From Ctenosaura bakeri (taxonomy: Eukaryota; Chordata; Lepidosauria; Squamata; Iguanidae), in assembly GCA_948474755.1 (NCBI GenBank), contig CAOLHI010004238.1, positions 62,001 to 126,000 of the forward strand: a stretch of 64,000 nt of DNA, in the 5' to 3' direction. This document shows, piece after piece, positions 46,953 through 60,411 of the stretch; position 1 is the first letter of the stretch; each line of letters opens with the position of its first letter. A program made the position numbers and the translations under genes. The notes under the pieces were generated by a model, which had not been told where the DNA came from, did not search any database, and was given only the letters and a program-made list of their open reading frames with translations.

Positions 46953-48905
46953 GTTAGTAACTAGTGATTAAACATGTATAATCATTTCTACCATTTACTA
47001 AAATTATCCTTAGGATGGATGGTTCTGAATTCCCATTAGTAGTTTCATTTTTCTGTCCTTTTCACTATAGCCAGATTTGGTTGTGACAGTTTAATAAGAG
47101 GTTGGTCTGTCTGATTCATACATTAAAGCTAAGGTTTTTGAGTTATGGAGGACCGTGGAAGCCTATGAGACTCACTACATGATGTTCAAAGTATGATATT
47201 TAACAGCGATTTGGTAGAACATTATTAGCAGAAGGTATGATCCTATGAATAGTTACATGTCATCCATACGTGTGCAACATCATATTTTGCAATGTTTTGC
47301 CTTTTTTAAAATGTGGCAACTAGTCTTTAATGATCATAATTAAAAAAAATTGATGAAATGATAAATTTGAAATGTATCTGCTTGGTGTTATTGTGATCCG
47401 AAATATACAGTCTTTTCATTAAATGATCCAAAATATACAATCTTCTCAATATAGTCTTCTATTTTCACCTGGAACACTTGCATAGTAAAAGAATAATGTC
47501 AATGTAAAAGTATTAATTTTTTACTTACATTACATTAAAAATGATCTAGACTACATAATTTCTTATTGGATTGGATGAGTGATCTGTTCCTTGCAGAGCC
47601 TACATCTTTTCTACAGTACTAGAAAACTGTCAGATTGTATTACAGTGTGTTTCCCTTTATGCAGTTTGTACATGAGTTGAGAACAAATCATGCAAAGTGT
47701 GTATGGTATACTTTTAAACTGTCCGTGAATGCTGGCCTTCAAGTAATCTTGCAGTAGGATATGGATGTAGTTGATTTCCTTCTCTAGACCAACAGTAAAG
47801 GAAAATTAATTAACATAACAATATTAAATGCAGTCTAGAAAGTCTGTAATGCATAATGTACTATTGACCTGAGGCACTTCTGTACCAGCAGGTGGGAAAA
47901 ACTCAATCTTTTTCATGGTTAAAGGGAGCAACCATATAACTGTGTTGTACTTGATGGGATCAATTTCTGTACCATCTGTTAAAAGCAGTATCAAAATGGA
48001 CATTCCAGGGCTCATCCTTCAACAATTTATTTCATATTTAGTCTCAGAATAAATCAGATTGTGAAGTACTGTCTACCTCTGATAGAAACTACCTTGGAAC
48101 AGTTTAGATGGGAACAAATTGGAAAGTTGCAGTGGTGTTTAACAGTGGTGTGCATCTCTGAAGGTGACAAGTCTGTAGGCCAGGGTAATGGCAAATTCCA
48201 CATTCTACTTAGTAGTTTCACTTTTCACTTAGATCTGCAACATTGTTTTACAGAATAATTGTATATCTTATATAAATCTACACATTCCATAAAATAACAG
48301 AATATAAAATATAAAATGACAGATCTGATATTTGACACTCTTTTATGTTGCCTGACTACCCTGTTCATTGTCATGCAGCAGAATGACAACTGTTTCTTTG
48401 CAGCTTAGACAAGGTACTCTATAGTATGTCTGTTGGAACCAAACAAGTGGACTTAATGATGTGGTTCAACTAAATAGACCCTTAGATGGTAAGAATGAGC
48501 TTCATCTTAAGGGGCTGGTTCTTACTAGCTAGTCCATATAATATGGGAAATATCACCTCTTCCTCTTTCAGAATGCATGATGGAAAAATACTCACAACAT
48601 GAAACTGGTATTGTAAAAAAATTAAGTGAGAATCAAAGAGTATACTCCATAGTTCTTTGAGAATTTTGCAGCAGACATAGGTTTTTCATCTAGGCCAATA
48701 CATACCATCAAACAATAAAGGCAATTTATTAAGCTTTATCAGGGCTTTATCAGGTGTCAAATATAGAGATCTGGTCAGCTTTCCTGCCATAGTTTCTTGC
48801 ATGTATGAAGAACTCAAACTTTTGAATTGAGCTCTTTGATCTTGACTGGGCCTTTCATCTGACTGTCTTTGTGCTCACTGTGTCCTTCCTCTGTACTTCT
48901 AACAG
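46953..48905 (+). other. LRRFIP1: LRRFIP1 intron
   Basis: AT-rich, no element recognised. Ends in a long polypyrimidine tract. A TGCATG is at 48798-48803. Confidence 0.7.
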
Positions 48906-48938
48906 AGTGATTTGGATTATGCCAGTACCTACCCAATG
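48906..48938 (+). CDS. LRRFIP1: Probable LRRFIP1 alternative mini-exon (SDLDYASTYPM)
   Basis: This 33-nt, 11-codon block is open in phase 0, like all neighbours, and reads SDLDYASTYPM. It has an excellent acceptor: about 50 nt of pyrimidine-rich sequence (48843-48900) before AACAG. The donor is strong, ATG|GTGAGA. My memory of long mammalian isoforms is that ...RGSLR is followed by a short Ser-Asp-Leu-Glu-Tyr...Tyr block, which this resembles in position and pattern. A TGCATG motif lies about 105 nt upstream (48798-48803), where RBFOX usually favours skipping. The exon is too short to prove by similarity alone. A cryptic splice pair is the alternative. Confidence 0.75.
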
Positions 48939-51900
48939 GTGAGAAAAATCTAGCAGGCTGTACACTGCATAGTCTTGAACTGTCTGAATTTAACACAAAA
49001 TGTCTGCTCTAACATTTGGTTATGGTTTCAATTTATAAGTTCCCTTTTTTTAAATATGGTGGCTACACAAAACTGCTTCCCCATAGATGTCTTCCTTTTT
49101 ATTAACTCATCCTTTTAGAAGGGCTGTAGGCATGTGGGTTCCTCATGTCCACCAATGTCACTGGCCAAAATGGAGTGTAACTTGGCATCACCTGGCTTGT
49201 GATCTTTGTATGCTTTCTTTGCATGTACGTGTGTGTCCGAGTGGGACGTCTTCACTTTGAGATACATATGTTTTTGCTTAGCATTTAAAAGCAGTGGCCT
49301 TTAATTTTTGTGTAGCCATCTTGGACTTTGTAAGAAAAAGTGGAATATAACTTAAAAATCAATAAGTAAATGTCTCCTTATGAAAGGGACTAGAAGGACA
49401 GATTGGATATTGAAAATGATGGAAAATCTAAATGGAGCATAATCTTATTATTCATGTATTTTGAGTAGAGAACGTTTTATAGAGTCAACTGTTTGGAATT
49501 TTTTGTGTGATTGACCAAATAACCTTAAGTCATGAATCACCCTTTGTTTTGAGTTTGCCAGAATTCTTAATCAGGAAGATGTTGAGGAAAACAAAGTGGT
49601 CAGAAAGAAAATGTAGAGGATGGTCCCACCTCACCCATGCCCATGCTGGCAGGTTTTTAGATGGAATGCAAGATGAAGACATAATTGGTTGTGCTTTGCT
49701 ACTGGCAAGACAAATTGCAGGCTGCAGTGCTCTTAACACACTAAAAATAATGATTGTTCCCATTCCTCTTTTAAAATATAAAATCTGTGGGTACTCAGTT
49801 CTGTTGCAGCCATAATCACTTGTGAGGCTGAAAATAGAAGAGAAATATAGTAGTTTTATATTAGCAAAGCTGGAGTCTTAACTATGTAGTGCATGATGTC
49901 TAAAGTCAATCGAAGATAAATTGTGCAGAATTACCTGGTGCTCTTTGCAATTGTAACATCCCTTGGGCTTGTCTCCAGTTAACAGATTATTCTTGTCCAG
50001 TTCAAAGTTTCCTTTCCTAGATGATGATATGTGCTAGAGTGTGGTATTCTCCAAAGCATGCAAAAATAAAAGCTGAGTTAGTCTTGAAGGCCAAGACAGC
50101 ACCATTTGAAAAGTGCTTTCCACTCAAGAGTTGGAAATTTCAGCACATCCGTATATGTACTCTCTTCTGGGTTCTCAGTGACAGTTGGTAAATCTACTGT
50201 TGAAAAATATGAAGTATTACTTTACCCGACGTCGTCTTGACTTCTCAATCAACTTGAAAAAAAGTTATAAAAGCAATGTAACCATACAAATAGAAATTAT
50301 ATTTTACCTTTAATAATAATTTTTTAACCTGCATGTGCCTACTGGCTTTTATTTTTTTAAAAATGTGCGTGCTCTTTTTTGATGTGATTGCTTCTTGATC
50401 TTAAAAATGGTTTCTATATCTTTGTAAGCTGCTTCGTTTCCCAGAAAGCAGAGTGTATGTCTGTCAAATAAATTACTCTACACCTGCTTAATCCTGATTG
50501 TAAAGTCAATACAGAGTCTTGCACTGTTTCTAGAAGGCTTATGTATGCCTTCTCTTCACCCTTTATAATTGCCTGTTACAGAAGGGAGCTGTTTTCCTTT
50601 ATGTTGACTCCATGTATCTATGTTGTACATGTAATATGTTAGCATTGCAGGTGACTACCAAAAACTCAAAACCAATCCACTCACATTTGTGAATGTATTT
50701 TCAAGCACTTGGCTATCCTGAAATTCTTATTTAAAAAGTAAGGTGTTATACTGCTATGCATTAATTACAGTACAGCTTCAGCAATAGGTGTAGCATGCTG
50801 CTTACCCAGCAGGATTTATTACATTTCCTGAGAGGATACTTCCCGAATGCAATTATTGAATGCAGATCAAATGATTTGCTTAGACTTGCAAGCATGAATA
50901 ATTGAAATTTACCTGCTACTTTTCCTCTAATTTTTAAATATTTCAAAACCATCTTTGCAAAAGAGACGTTCTTCACAGTTGCATTGTTTCTGAATCCTTT
51001 GAGCAAGCATGTACTTTCCTAAATAATAAGATTTCACAGAGAACCAAACCAGTGTTTCCCTTGTGGATACAGAAGAAAGGGGAATCTGCTAGCCTTCTTT
51101 TATTCTGTATTCTTACTCATGGACAAGGCTGGATTAGAGAGGACCAAAAAGATGAACCTGTGAATAGTATGTATTTGAAGATTATCTTTCCCTCATAACA
51201 GTAATTGTGGATCTCCCCACACCCATCCCATTTTATTGGGGCAACAATAACATCAGGTAGGTTAGGGTGAATTTGTGATTAGTGATAGCTAAGTGGACCC
51301 CACTCGGTAATTTGGTCATCAAGCAGTGAATCTAACAATTAACGATTTGGACTAAAGTTCTCCATTATGAGTTTTATAACTGCATTTGAATTGTAGTAAT
51401 GTGCATCACCAAAATGCATAATGGAAAATTAGTAAGTGTGACATGATTTTTTTCTGCTCTGCACATCACAGCATAATCTCTCATGATACATCTTTCTGTG
51501 ATTAGCTGTTAACTATACCTGCTATTTCTACCACTATCAGCATTTTAGCACGTACTGAGATGATGCAGTTTGGATGTCTACTCATTTGGAACTTATAGAC
51601 AGAGGAATTTTAGATTAGTCATTATAAATTGTAATCACTGTATTAAAATACTAATATTTACAGAAATGAAGTTAGAGAGCATTATGCATTTGAAAATTAG
51701 AAAGCTTCTAGATCTGATATGTGGAGCTAATTTTGAGTTGCAGTGCTTTCACAGCCCCTGCATTGCCAAATGAGCTTCATAAGCAGGAAAGAACCTATGA
51801 ACCAGGTTCTTGGCATTCCTAGCCCGACGTTCTAACCACTTTAGCTGGGCCATGCAGGTTTTATGGCAGCACTTAATGCTATGCACGGAAAGTTGAATGA

Positions 51901-54900
51901 TTTCTCTTTCATTCACATATATTTTAATTTTCTGTTTCATTTGTTTTATGTTTATTTCTTCCTGGTGGTTTTATTAATGATGATAGGTTCTTCACAAGAA
52001 AGATGGGTTTCCTACACTTGGTGGTGAACTCTGTATTCAGAGTCACACATCTTTATACCACACAGTGCAGAGAATTCTCTGTTTGGCTCCTGCAAGCCAA
52101 GAAAATCCACCCCCCTCATGTTGTGGTCAGCACAGAGATGGAAACTCTTTGTGTCTGCTTTGTGTTTATTGCTTCTACTACCTCTTGGAATCTCTGTCCC
52201 AAAAGCCAGTGCTTTTCTTTTGCAGGTAAAAGTTAAAGGAGGAGCTGTCTCCTCCTTCATAGCTTTCCTGACTCATATAAGAGATGGTAGGGATGAAGAA
52301 GTGTTCTCCTTTCCTCTCACAAACATTTCTATGGAATTCTGCTAGCTTGGGTGCAGAATATTAGATGTTTTGAGGTTTAGGCTAATGGTTTCATTTCTGT
52401 TGTATTATGAGGGCTGTGTCTATGTGTGAGAAAGAGAGTAGGGTCGATCAGTCTTTGCCACCATGCCCCCCTCCAAGTGTTTGGAATTATCAACTTTGTG
52501 CTTTTGACTGTCTGCTCTTACTCCTAAGAGATAACAGGAAATAAATAAATTTTCTATATCTATTGGTATTGTATTCCCTATATAAAACAGATGCATCCTT
52601 AATAACTTTATTTTGTAGTTCCCATATACAGAATTATCAGCAGTTTTCAGTGTTTTCTTGTGAGTTCTGACGAGGTGTTTTTTTTTTTTTTTTTTGACAG
52701 CCTCAGCTATATGTAGCTCTTTTCTCAGGTTTATGTAACATACCTCTGGACAGATAAATTCTACCTTACTACTAAAGAAATGACTTCCATGTATCTTTTT
52801 GATGGCTGCTTTAGTTTTTTTCCCTGTCCCCATCTTCACCCCCCCATCCTGCATTGCACCTCTGTCAGAAGAGACCAGTGGTAATAAAGACATGTGAAGC
52901 TCACCTCAGAATAGAAATTCTAGTGGGGTTAGTAGAAGTTTTAATTCTAATGATGTTTTGTTCATGATGAAAATAATCATTATGAAGATTTTTCAGTGAA
53001 TACAGTCTTACTCTTTACTGATAAACTGTATTAGCACTAGGCAGAAACAACAAACTCTTGTTAGTCATCAGGGTGCAACAAAAGTGTTATAGCATAAGAT
53101 TTCATGGGCCAAAGTCCTCTTGTTATAAGATGCATGACATGATCAGCCAGTAAAATATATATGCACATACACACATGCAAAGTACCAAGAGAAGGTCTAG
53201 GTGAGGAGGGGTAAGGGCAAGCAACACAAAAAAATCCTGTAAGAGTATCACAGTGCTATGTACAACACATAGGTGAGTATAGAATCTGTGCAAGACCTGT
53301 TTAGTGTGCATGTGAGCCATTCCTGTCTGGCATATAGTAATCCGTCCTTATGGAAAGCAGAGGATTATGCATATGCTATTTTGCACAGACACAGCCAACA
53401 GTGCCTACGGAAGCTCTGGGATCATTTTTTAAACTGTAATGAGTTAGGCTGCCAGTTGAAGATTATCTCAGGGTTTGAGATTTCCAGGTCAAAAGCTGAG
53501 GACAACCCTTGGTGATGTTATTGAGTGATTTGTGTGGAGTATCAGCAACAGTTGCTTATAGCTTATAATTCTCTCTCTCTCTCTCTCCCAGCCACCCACT
53601 CCCCGCCCCACACAGGGTCAGACAGACAAAGACAGAACATATTTTCCTGTTTGGAAATTAAGACAGACATCTTAGCTAAAGGATCTGTTTCCAGAGCAAA
53701 GTGAAATGAAGGGATAATTTCTTCTCACTTACTTAGGGAGACGGGATAAAGAACATTTTAATCTAGCCTACTTGCTTTTAGCCAGAAGGTGGATGCAGAG
53801 CAGAGTGGAGGATGAGCCCTGGCACTGAAACAATTGGGAGGGAAGGTGAAAGCTAACTAAGTAAATCTGTTGTCCCTTTTTTGCAAGTTGTAGCAACAAA
53901 TCATTTAAACCTTGTAGATTTTACCAAGTTGGTGTTCTCCTAGATGAGCCAGAGAGCCCTTTGGTCTTACTGGGGCAGCCCTTGCCAAATCTGGAGAATT
54001 TGCACCCTCATCTCCTGCCTGGAACTGCCCCATGAAAACTGGAGACTCAGAGATCTGGCAGTCCTAGGGGTGAATCTGACTTGGAGAAGGTGTCTCTTTT
54101 CATCTGGAATGTGCAGTATAGCTGGACTGGTTTTGTGGAAGCAAAACAAGCGTTGTCACACTTGGATTACTCAATATCTGTATTGCAACATTGCAAAAAT
54201 TCCTTTTAGCTGAGGAGAAGTAGTTCTGCAACAGAGAAGGAAAATGGTAGAAGGCCAGGTCATATATGTAACCTGACTTGTGTTTTTCCTCTCCATGAAA
54301 TCCCTTCTGCAGAATTGAGTATCTTTTTTAAAACGTCCAGTTTTCCAGTCACAGCAGGAAGTATAAATGATTTCTTGGCAAGTTGGCACCCTGTGCTTGT
54401 AGTGAGAACCAAAGTGTCCTAGCGCTTCAAGTGCTATTGATCAAAAGGTGTTGTAGAGCTGTTCTGCTTTCCCCTCCTTTTAAGGCAAAAGCAGGTACAA
54501 CATACAAGATCTACTCCGTCTTCATTATAAACATTCTTAAAAGCACACTAGAAAAAGGTATATGCCTACCCTTGAAGCAATTTTAAATTATAGCTTCTGT
54601 TTTTCTTCTTTAAACTGTATGTATGGGTGTGTCAGACTCATCCTAGTATTCTGGCTTGGCCTTCCCACCTCAAGGAGTGTTCAGATAGAAGAGGCAAGCC
54701 TTTTTCCTTACCAGTCTAGTTCTGTCTCATAGCTAGAAGCATAGGGATGAACCAATGCCTGGAAAAGAAAAGACTTTTAAAGAGCAGAGTTGGTAAGTAG
54801 CATTCGGGACGTCTAGGTTACTGAATTACTGTCAGTATAGGTTGACTTAAATAGAAATAAATGTCTAATGTGCAACAGATAAATACTGTTTGCTTTCCAT

Positions 54901-55397
54901 GTTCTGCATTCAGTGTTAAAATTACAAGCTGTTATGAAATAGATGTTCAGAGTTTGTGGAGAATCAAATAAATTATAGGTGTTTCCTCAACTAAAAATTG
55001 CAGTATAAATCAAGAGTGTAAAGATCCCTTAATATGGAAATTCTTCTAAATACAAGCATCTTACTTTTATAGAACAAGTACTTCTCAGAATTCTTCATAA
55101 ATCATAAAAACACAGGATGATTGTTTTTATTTTACACAATATGATTTTGTTGCTCAAATACTTGTTTAGTTCTCTCTGAAATTGATTTCTATCTTTGATT
55201 CCCTTTCCTGAAAGAGTCAGAATGAACTTCTTTGAATTTATGTACATCACTTAGTATCGGTACTTAAACAAAAAGGTACTTTCTAATCCCATAGGTTTGG
55301 GTATGAGGGGTAGTTACTTGCTATTCTTTGAGGATTCTGATTTGAAATAAATGACATTTTCCCCTTTGTTTTTAAAACTTTCTTTATGTTTATGCAG
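48939..55397 (+). other. LRRFIP1: LRRFIP1 intron (or longer, if the 55398 exon is not used)
   Basis: T18 at 52678-52695, (CT)n at 53570-53588, and a repeat relic at 53035-53150 matching 13603-13770 (GTTATAGCATAAGATTTCAT). Other open frames (49507-49815, 52420-52893, 53944-54213) have no support. Confidence 0.65.
53570..53588. repeat. (CT)n microsatellite
   Basis: A short perfect CT run of nine to ten units. Confidence 0.9.
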
Positions 55398-55478
55398 GCT
55401 TCCTGCTACTCTGACATTAATCTTCATTGCACTGGTTTTCCTTCCAAATCCCAATCTTCTTCCCAAAATGGAAATCGG
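55398..55478 (+). CDS. Candidate LRRFIP1 alternative exon, Ser-rich (ASCYSD...QNGNR)
   Basis: This is a possible 81-nt, 27-codon exon. It is open in phase 0 and runs from ASCYSDINLHC to SSSQNGNR. The acceptor is good (TTTATGTTTATGCAG), but the donor CGG|GTCTGT is weak. Three things favour it. Its length is a multiple of three. It lies in the expected order between two other candidates. Its start, ASCYSD, matches the PSLLYSD and ASLYDE starts of the next two exons. I do not recall this exact sequence from a known isoform. The frame stays open only 11 codons past the proposed donor, so a chance frame is possible. RNA evidence is needed. Confidence 0.45.
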
Positions 55479-56711
55479 GTCTGTCAATTTTCCTCCTCTG
55501 ATTTTTGTTGAATGTTCTACTTACATCTGGGCAATGCAACCTCAGTTGTGAATGTTAAGAGGCTTTAACAGATGAGTGATTCTCTTCATTTGTATTGACT
55601 GCCAAAACCCTTCATTTTAGTAGTTTATTTGTTTTTCCTTAAATCATTATTTTCCCATATATTTGAGATAGGTGGCTTAAATAGAAATGATTATGATTTT
55701 CAGATATGAAAAACTCTGACTTGCTTTGTTTCTGAATCTTTTTAGTTACTCATCTTTTTGGCCTCATAATTTTTTCCTTAATAATTCTGAAAGTATCCAA
55801 TGACGTGGGAATGTTTGTTTTAATTGATGTGTGTCATTTTGAACTTACTTTGCTGAGCAGTATTTTGTTGGCAAACAAGATCACTGCATTTTGATCTTGC
55901 ACTGTAAAGATCAAATCATTTATGTCATGGTCATGGAGGAACACTGATTTAAAAGCTTTACAACCTTCACTGGAGTTGAATTTGCCCTTACTTGCATGTA
56001 GAAATTACCATGTCTCCAGCTTGATGAGAGTTCTGCCTGTGTGGATCCCCTCCGCTTTGTAGATGTAACATGAGAGGGGTTTTCCCAATTTCTTATGTTC
56101 TGTCTGAGAGTCTGTGTATTTTCTTTTCTATAAACATGCCTTCCCTAATTTTCTAATCTAGTTTGTTGCTTTCTGGTTTTATAACTAGATTTGTTAGTCT
56201 GCATTCTGAATAGCTTGAGTCCTGACAGTAGTTCCACAGTGACATAGATGTTCATTATTTACAACTGTTCCATTATTCATGAAGCTGCATCCTAATAAGT
56301 TGTCATGGTGTCCTGTTATAGATGTTGCCTATGCCTCTTTTTTACCAGTATGGTGGTTGTGACTGAAGCAGGAGTGAACCAGCCCCATTTCTGTCTTCTG
56401 TATCTGGATGTTTTGAAGTCATGCCCCAGGATTAATAGCTACAGCTCACTCATTTTGTTTTGCTTTTGCAAGGGTGTCCTCCCTTCCTGTAAGAAGTATG
56501 CATAAATGTGCTGTCCTTGCTGTACTTTCAGTCCTTTAAACTGAAGTGCCAGGCTTCTTAAGTGACCTGTCACACTTTGAGTTACGCTGTAGTAACTTGC
56601 AACCTGTCTAATTTGCACCAAGAATTGCACTATGAACAAGATCTTCAAGTTTTCTTTTCCTTTCATTGTCTAAATGTATTAAAAACAAATTGTGCTCCTT
56701 GTCTTTCCCAG
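55479..56711 (+). other. LRRFIP1: LRRFIP1 intron
   Basis: AT-rich, no repeat family or exon recognised. Confidence 0.6.
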
Positions 56712-56756
56712 CCCTCCTTGTTGTACAGTGATGCTATGCCTGCCAGAAGCTACAGG
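56712..56756 (+). CDS. LRRFIP1: Probable LRRFIP1 alternative mini-exon (PSLLYSDAMPARSYR)
   Basis: This exon is 45 nt, 15 codons and phase 0, reading PSLLYSDAMPARSYR. The acceptor is CTTGTCTTTCCCAG. The donor AGG|GTTGGT is weak, as expected for an alternative exon. The Ser-Leu-Tyr-Ser-Asp start and the Arg/Ser/Tyr end resemble the serine/tyrosine repeats of long LRRFIP isoforms (LRRFIP2 has a SSLYSDPLY block). The following exon (61295) begins with the related ASLYDE. The family motif, the phase and the order together make this a likely exon. The weak donor and short length keep it below certainty. Confidence 0.65.
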
Positions 56757-57407
56757 GTTGGTTTTCTCTCCCTTTAGCCACGTGTGTGGAATCTGCTTCA
56801 CATATGTTGGCCGCGTTCTGTCGTGTCTCAAGAATATCTTGTTAGTCCAGCTCATTCCACTTACTGTGTCATTTGGTGTGTGATCTTCATGACTGGAATG
56901 CACATTTGCCTTTGGTGTGTCTGTCAGCTTGGCCCTGCTAGCCCCACCTTTTCCTCCCACTAGAATCCTGCAGTTGTTGCTGTGGAACTGTAACAATTCT
57001 GCAGACTACCTGTGGGGATAAATCATGCCTGTCTTCCTGCTGCTGGATTATATGTCACCATGAAATGGAGTTATAAAAAGGAGAGACCAAGAGAGACAAC
57101 ATCAGAGCGTTCTGCGTTAAAAACGAGGAGGGGGCTTTCCCTAGTTATTAATGCTTCAATTCTACAGTGCATGTTTATACAGCCTCCATAACAAAAACTT
57201 TCTGACATTCTGAATCTCCATTGTACCTTTTGAAAAAAAACTTTTTGTGCAGCTTCACTGCCAAACTTATATATGGGGGAGTTTACCCCTAAGTGGTAGA
57301 ATTTAATATTTTGGATTTAAAATGGCATCTCACCAGGCAGCAATAGGATCAATACAATCATGTTACAGCATCTGTAATATTTTTTCAAATTTCTTCAACA
57401 TTTGTTT

Positions 57408-57505
57408 TTGAGTGCAATCCTGTACATGTCTACTCAGAAGTAAGTCCTGTTTGGATCAGTAGAGCTTACTTCCGGGTGAGTGGGTATACGATTGCAGCCT
57501 TTGCT
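57408..57505. repeat. Short palindromic interspersed repeat
   Basis: CTACTCAGAAGTAAGTCCTG pairs imperfectly with GAGCTTACTTCCGGGTGAGT across a 15-nt loop. It is flanked by GTGCAATCCTGTACATG and ACGATTGCAGCC. The unit is abundant in squamates; family name unsure. Confidence 0.6.
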
Positions 57506-59249
57506 TTCTTTCAGTTGGGTTTCAACAATATTTTTATTTCTAAGCTAATAACTTAATTGATGTTGTCACTTTTTATAGCTAATTTAAATTAGCAGTTTGG
57601 TGTAAGAATGAAACAGGGGTGTTGCTAGATACGTACAGACAAGGCTGAAAGCAGGCTTCCTCAAGCAGCTGCTGCCATTATATCTTTTGGAGAGAGGCAG
57701 CATTTCCTGGGAACAATGAACAATGCCAAAATTTTTGTAGGTTATATTTCACTTCCCATAAACAAATACACAACTCATTTCATAGGAAGAGAGTATTTCT
57801 TCCCTCATGGTTGTACACATAAAAGTCTCTGTTGTGAACAATCCGCTGTTTCAGTGCCATTGTATTTGCATTTCCTGAGATTCTCAAGTTTAATAGTATA
57901 ATTCCTGCTTTTTAAGTCAAAAAGGCCAACAGCTTGATATAAAATGGAGATTTTTTGGCAGGATATAAGCAAACAATGGAGTTAAGGTGACATCAGCAAG
58001 TCTGACGCACTGAAAATAACCAATTTCATACTTTGTAAACTTACTGAAAGGAAAGCCAGAAACCCAAATTATTTAACCGAGAAGTTCCATTTCACAGATT
58101 TACCTCAAACAAAGTGAAATGTATCCTTTGATCCAGCAGAGGCTTCTGTGAACAAAAATGGGAAAGGCAACAGATTACCTGTTCCCTCTGCAGCTCGCCG
58201 TCTATCTATTCCAGATAAGTGAAGGATCCTTTGAAACAATAAGGGGTGAGGGTGGGGGAAAGAAATACTGAGTTTGCAGAAATCATCTCTCCTTCCTTCT
58301 GTTCACTGAGTAAGGAGTGCTGTGTGAATGAAACCATTACATACAGCCTTTCTTGATTTACTGAATCTACCCCCAGTTAATTCAGCAGCAGATTTTGGAA
58401 AATAGAAATATTTGTAACAACTTCAATTGGCAAACGTCTTTGAAGAGGTATTTCAACTTCACACAAAAGAGGGAATGCCTCTTCTAAAGTGAAGCCTCTA
58501 TGACACTTAGAGACAGGTTTTTTGTTTTTTTTTTTTTAAAAAAGAAAGGTTATGATTCTTTTTTGCTTCAGAACTTGGAATTGTGGATTTTCCTCATAGG
58601 GAATTGACCAAAATGTACCATTAGGTAGCTGAGATTTCCTTAATTGGACAAAAGCTTTTTTTAATATTGTGTTGTCCAAACTAGTTCATGTTTTTGGTTG
58701 AAATGTGAAACAAGCCAATAGTGGAATGTCAGCAGCTGGGAACAGAGTATTGGACTAGAAAGTTGGGACTGTGATCAAGAGACAGGAAATTGTGCAGAGG
58801 ATGCTAGACTGTAACAGAAAGGATCTGTTTAAACCATAACAGATTCCTCAGAGCTGAACAGGTCTCTTCATATCCTGCCATTTTCTAGAAGATGGGTCTC
58901 AAAGCCTCACAGTATTACTAATTAAAAGAATACAATTAAAAATAAGTAAAAGCTTCCCTCTTTAAAAAGAATTCCTAAGACAAGTACAACTCCCAAGTGA
59001 TAATATGTTCCATCCCCAGCAAGTGCTCAGTTACCAAAAGTCTCCCTGATTAAAGAAGTTTTTACTTGCTGGTAGGAGAAGAAGAAGGGGACCAATCTAC
59101 CTCCCCTTTAGAAGTTCCAGAACCTTGGAATGGCCATCAAGAAAACTGGCTGTCGCATCCCCACCAAACAGTGTGGGTGGTGTGGACTGAGAGGAGGGCA
59201 GGACAAGCACACTCACATGTTAAAATACAGTCATTCAGATAGTTTAGAC

Positions 59250-59753
59250 CAGCCATTCTCAACTGTGTTTTGGACCCACCCTCCTTTAGGAGCTCCTCTC
59301 AGGTTCCAGGATACAACGCAAACAGATAGACAGAAAATCATTTATTATTGAGTGCCAAGAAGACATTCTGACATACTGGATGAAACTTGTAAAAAGACTG
59401 TATGAAATTAAACATCTGTCAGGCCTATTGCAATCCTTGAGCTTGGTGCTCTTCTACAGTTTTCATAATATCAGGCTCCAAATTAGATAATGACAGTTGG
59501 AGGTCACCTCTTGTCACAGTATCAATTCTGTTCTTGAATTCTGTCAAGGAAACTGTCAGTCAGTGTGCTGGAAAGATATTATAAATAGGAGTGAAACAAT
59601 TGAGTCCGATTAAGATTGCTGCTTAGGTATTTTATCAGTTACTAGCCCCCCTCAGCCCCTTGGGGCTTCCCCTTCTCACAGTTTTCAGTCTGTGACTCCT
59701 TCAAATGTGCCAGGACTCCCTTGGGGCCATAGGGACCCTGTTGAAAGTGGCTG
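59250..59753. mobile_element. hAT non-autonomous element, 504 bp
   Basis: The left end CAGCCATTCTCAACTGTGTT and right end CTGTTGAAAGTGGCTG are inverted repeats. The flanks GTTTAGAC (59242-59249) and GTCTAAAC (59754-59761) agree at 6 of 8 positions and resemble the hAT target nTCTAGAn. It is the same family as 61962-62330, with about 165 bp more in the middle. No transposase. Confidence 0.85.
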
Positions 59754-60149
59754 GTCTAAACCCAAGTCACAGAGAGTTTATAGATCATAACTGCACTTTG
59801 AAATATGCCAGTGAAACACTTGTAAGGAGAGTGTCAGTTGGGCTCCCATAATTTGCTCCAGTCAGCTGTTCAGTCCTGCAACTTTTCTACCAGCTGAGTT
59901 TACTGAGCACTTTCCCAAAGTAGCCCTGTATGTGGAGTATATTACAGTAGTCAAACACAGTGTAACTACCCAAATGAGATCAGATATCACCAGGGAAGGA
60001 CAGAGTTGTACTGTTTTTCCCTAGCATTGGAAGTTGTAATTCCCATTCTTTAAAAAACTTCCACTTCCCAACACCACCACAAAGAAGCTGGGGTTACAAC
60101 TACTCAAAGGAGTATGTGTGAAGAATTTGTGTCCTTAACTTGTGGCTCA

Positions 60150-60384
60150 GAGCCAGCATCGTGTAGTGCTTTCAGTGTCGGACAACAACTCTGGAGAACA
60201 AGTTCAGATTCCCACTTGGACATGAAAACTCACTAGGAGGCATTGGGTAAGTCACATTCTGTCAGCCTCAGAGGAAGGCGAAGACAAACATCCTCTGAAC
60301 AAATCTTGCCAAGAAAACCCCATGGTAAGTTCACTTTAGCATCGCTATAAATCAGAAATGACTTGAAGGCACACAACAACAACT
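60150..60384 (+). mobile_element. tRNA-derived SINE with (ACA)n tail, + orientation
   Basis: Body order as in 15276-15550: AAGTTCAGATTCCCACTTGG (B-box region), GGGTAAGTCACATTCTGTCA, GCCTCAGAGGAAGGCGAAG, AATCTTGCCAAGAAAACCCC and GACTTGAAGGCACACAACAA. The tail faces the inverted copy that follows. Confidence 0.85.
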
Positions 60385-60411
60385 TGTAGTTGTTATCCAG
60401 CATTCCAGATT

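Noticed and set aside
52225..52279. Exon-like segment after TTTCTTTTGCAG, reading VKVKGGAVSSFIAF
   Set aside because: With the GTAGGG donor its length is not a multiple of three, unlike every LRRFIP1 exon, and the sequence is unlike the family.
52420..52893. 157-codon minus-strand frame
   Set aside because: It runs through the T18 tract (encoding a Lys run), has no known motif and no exon signals.
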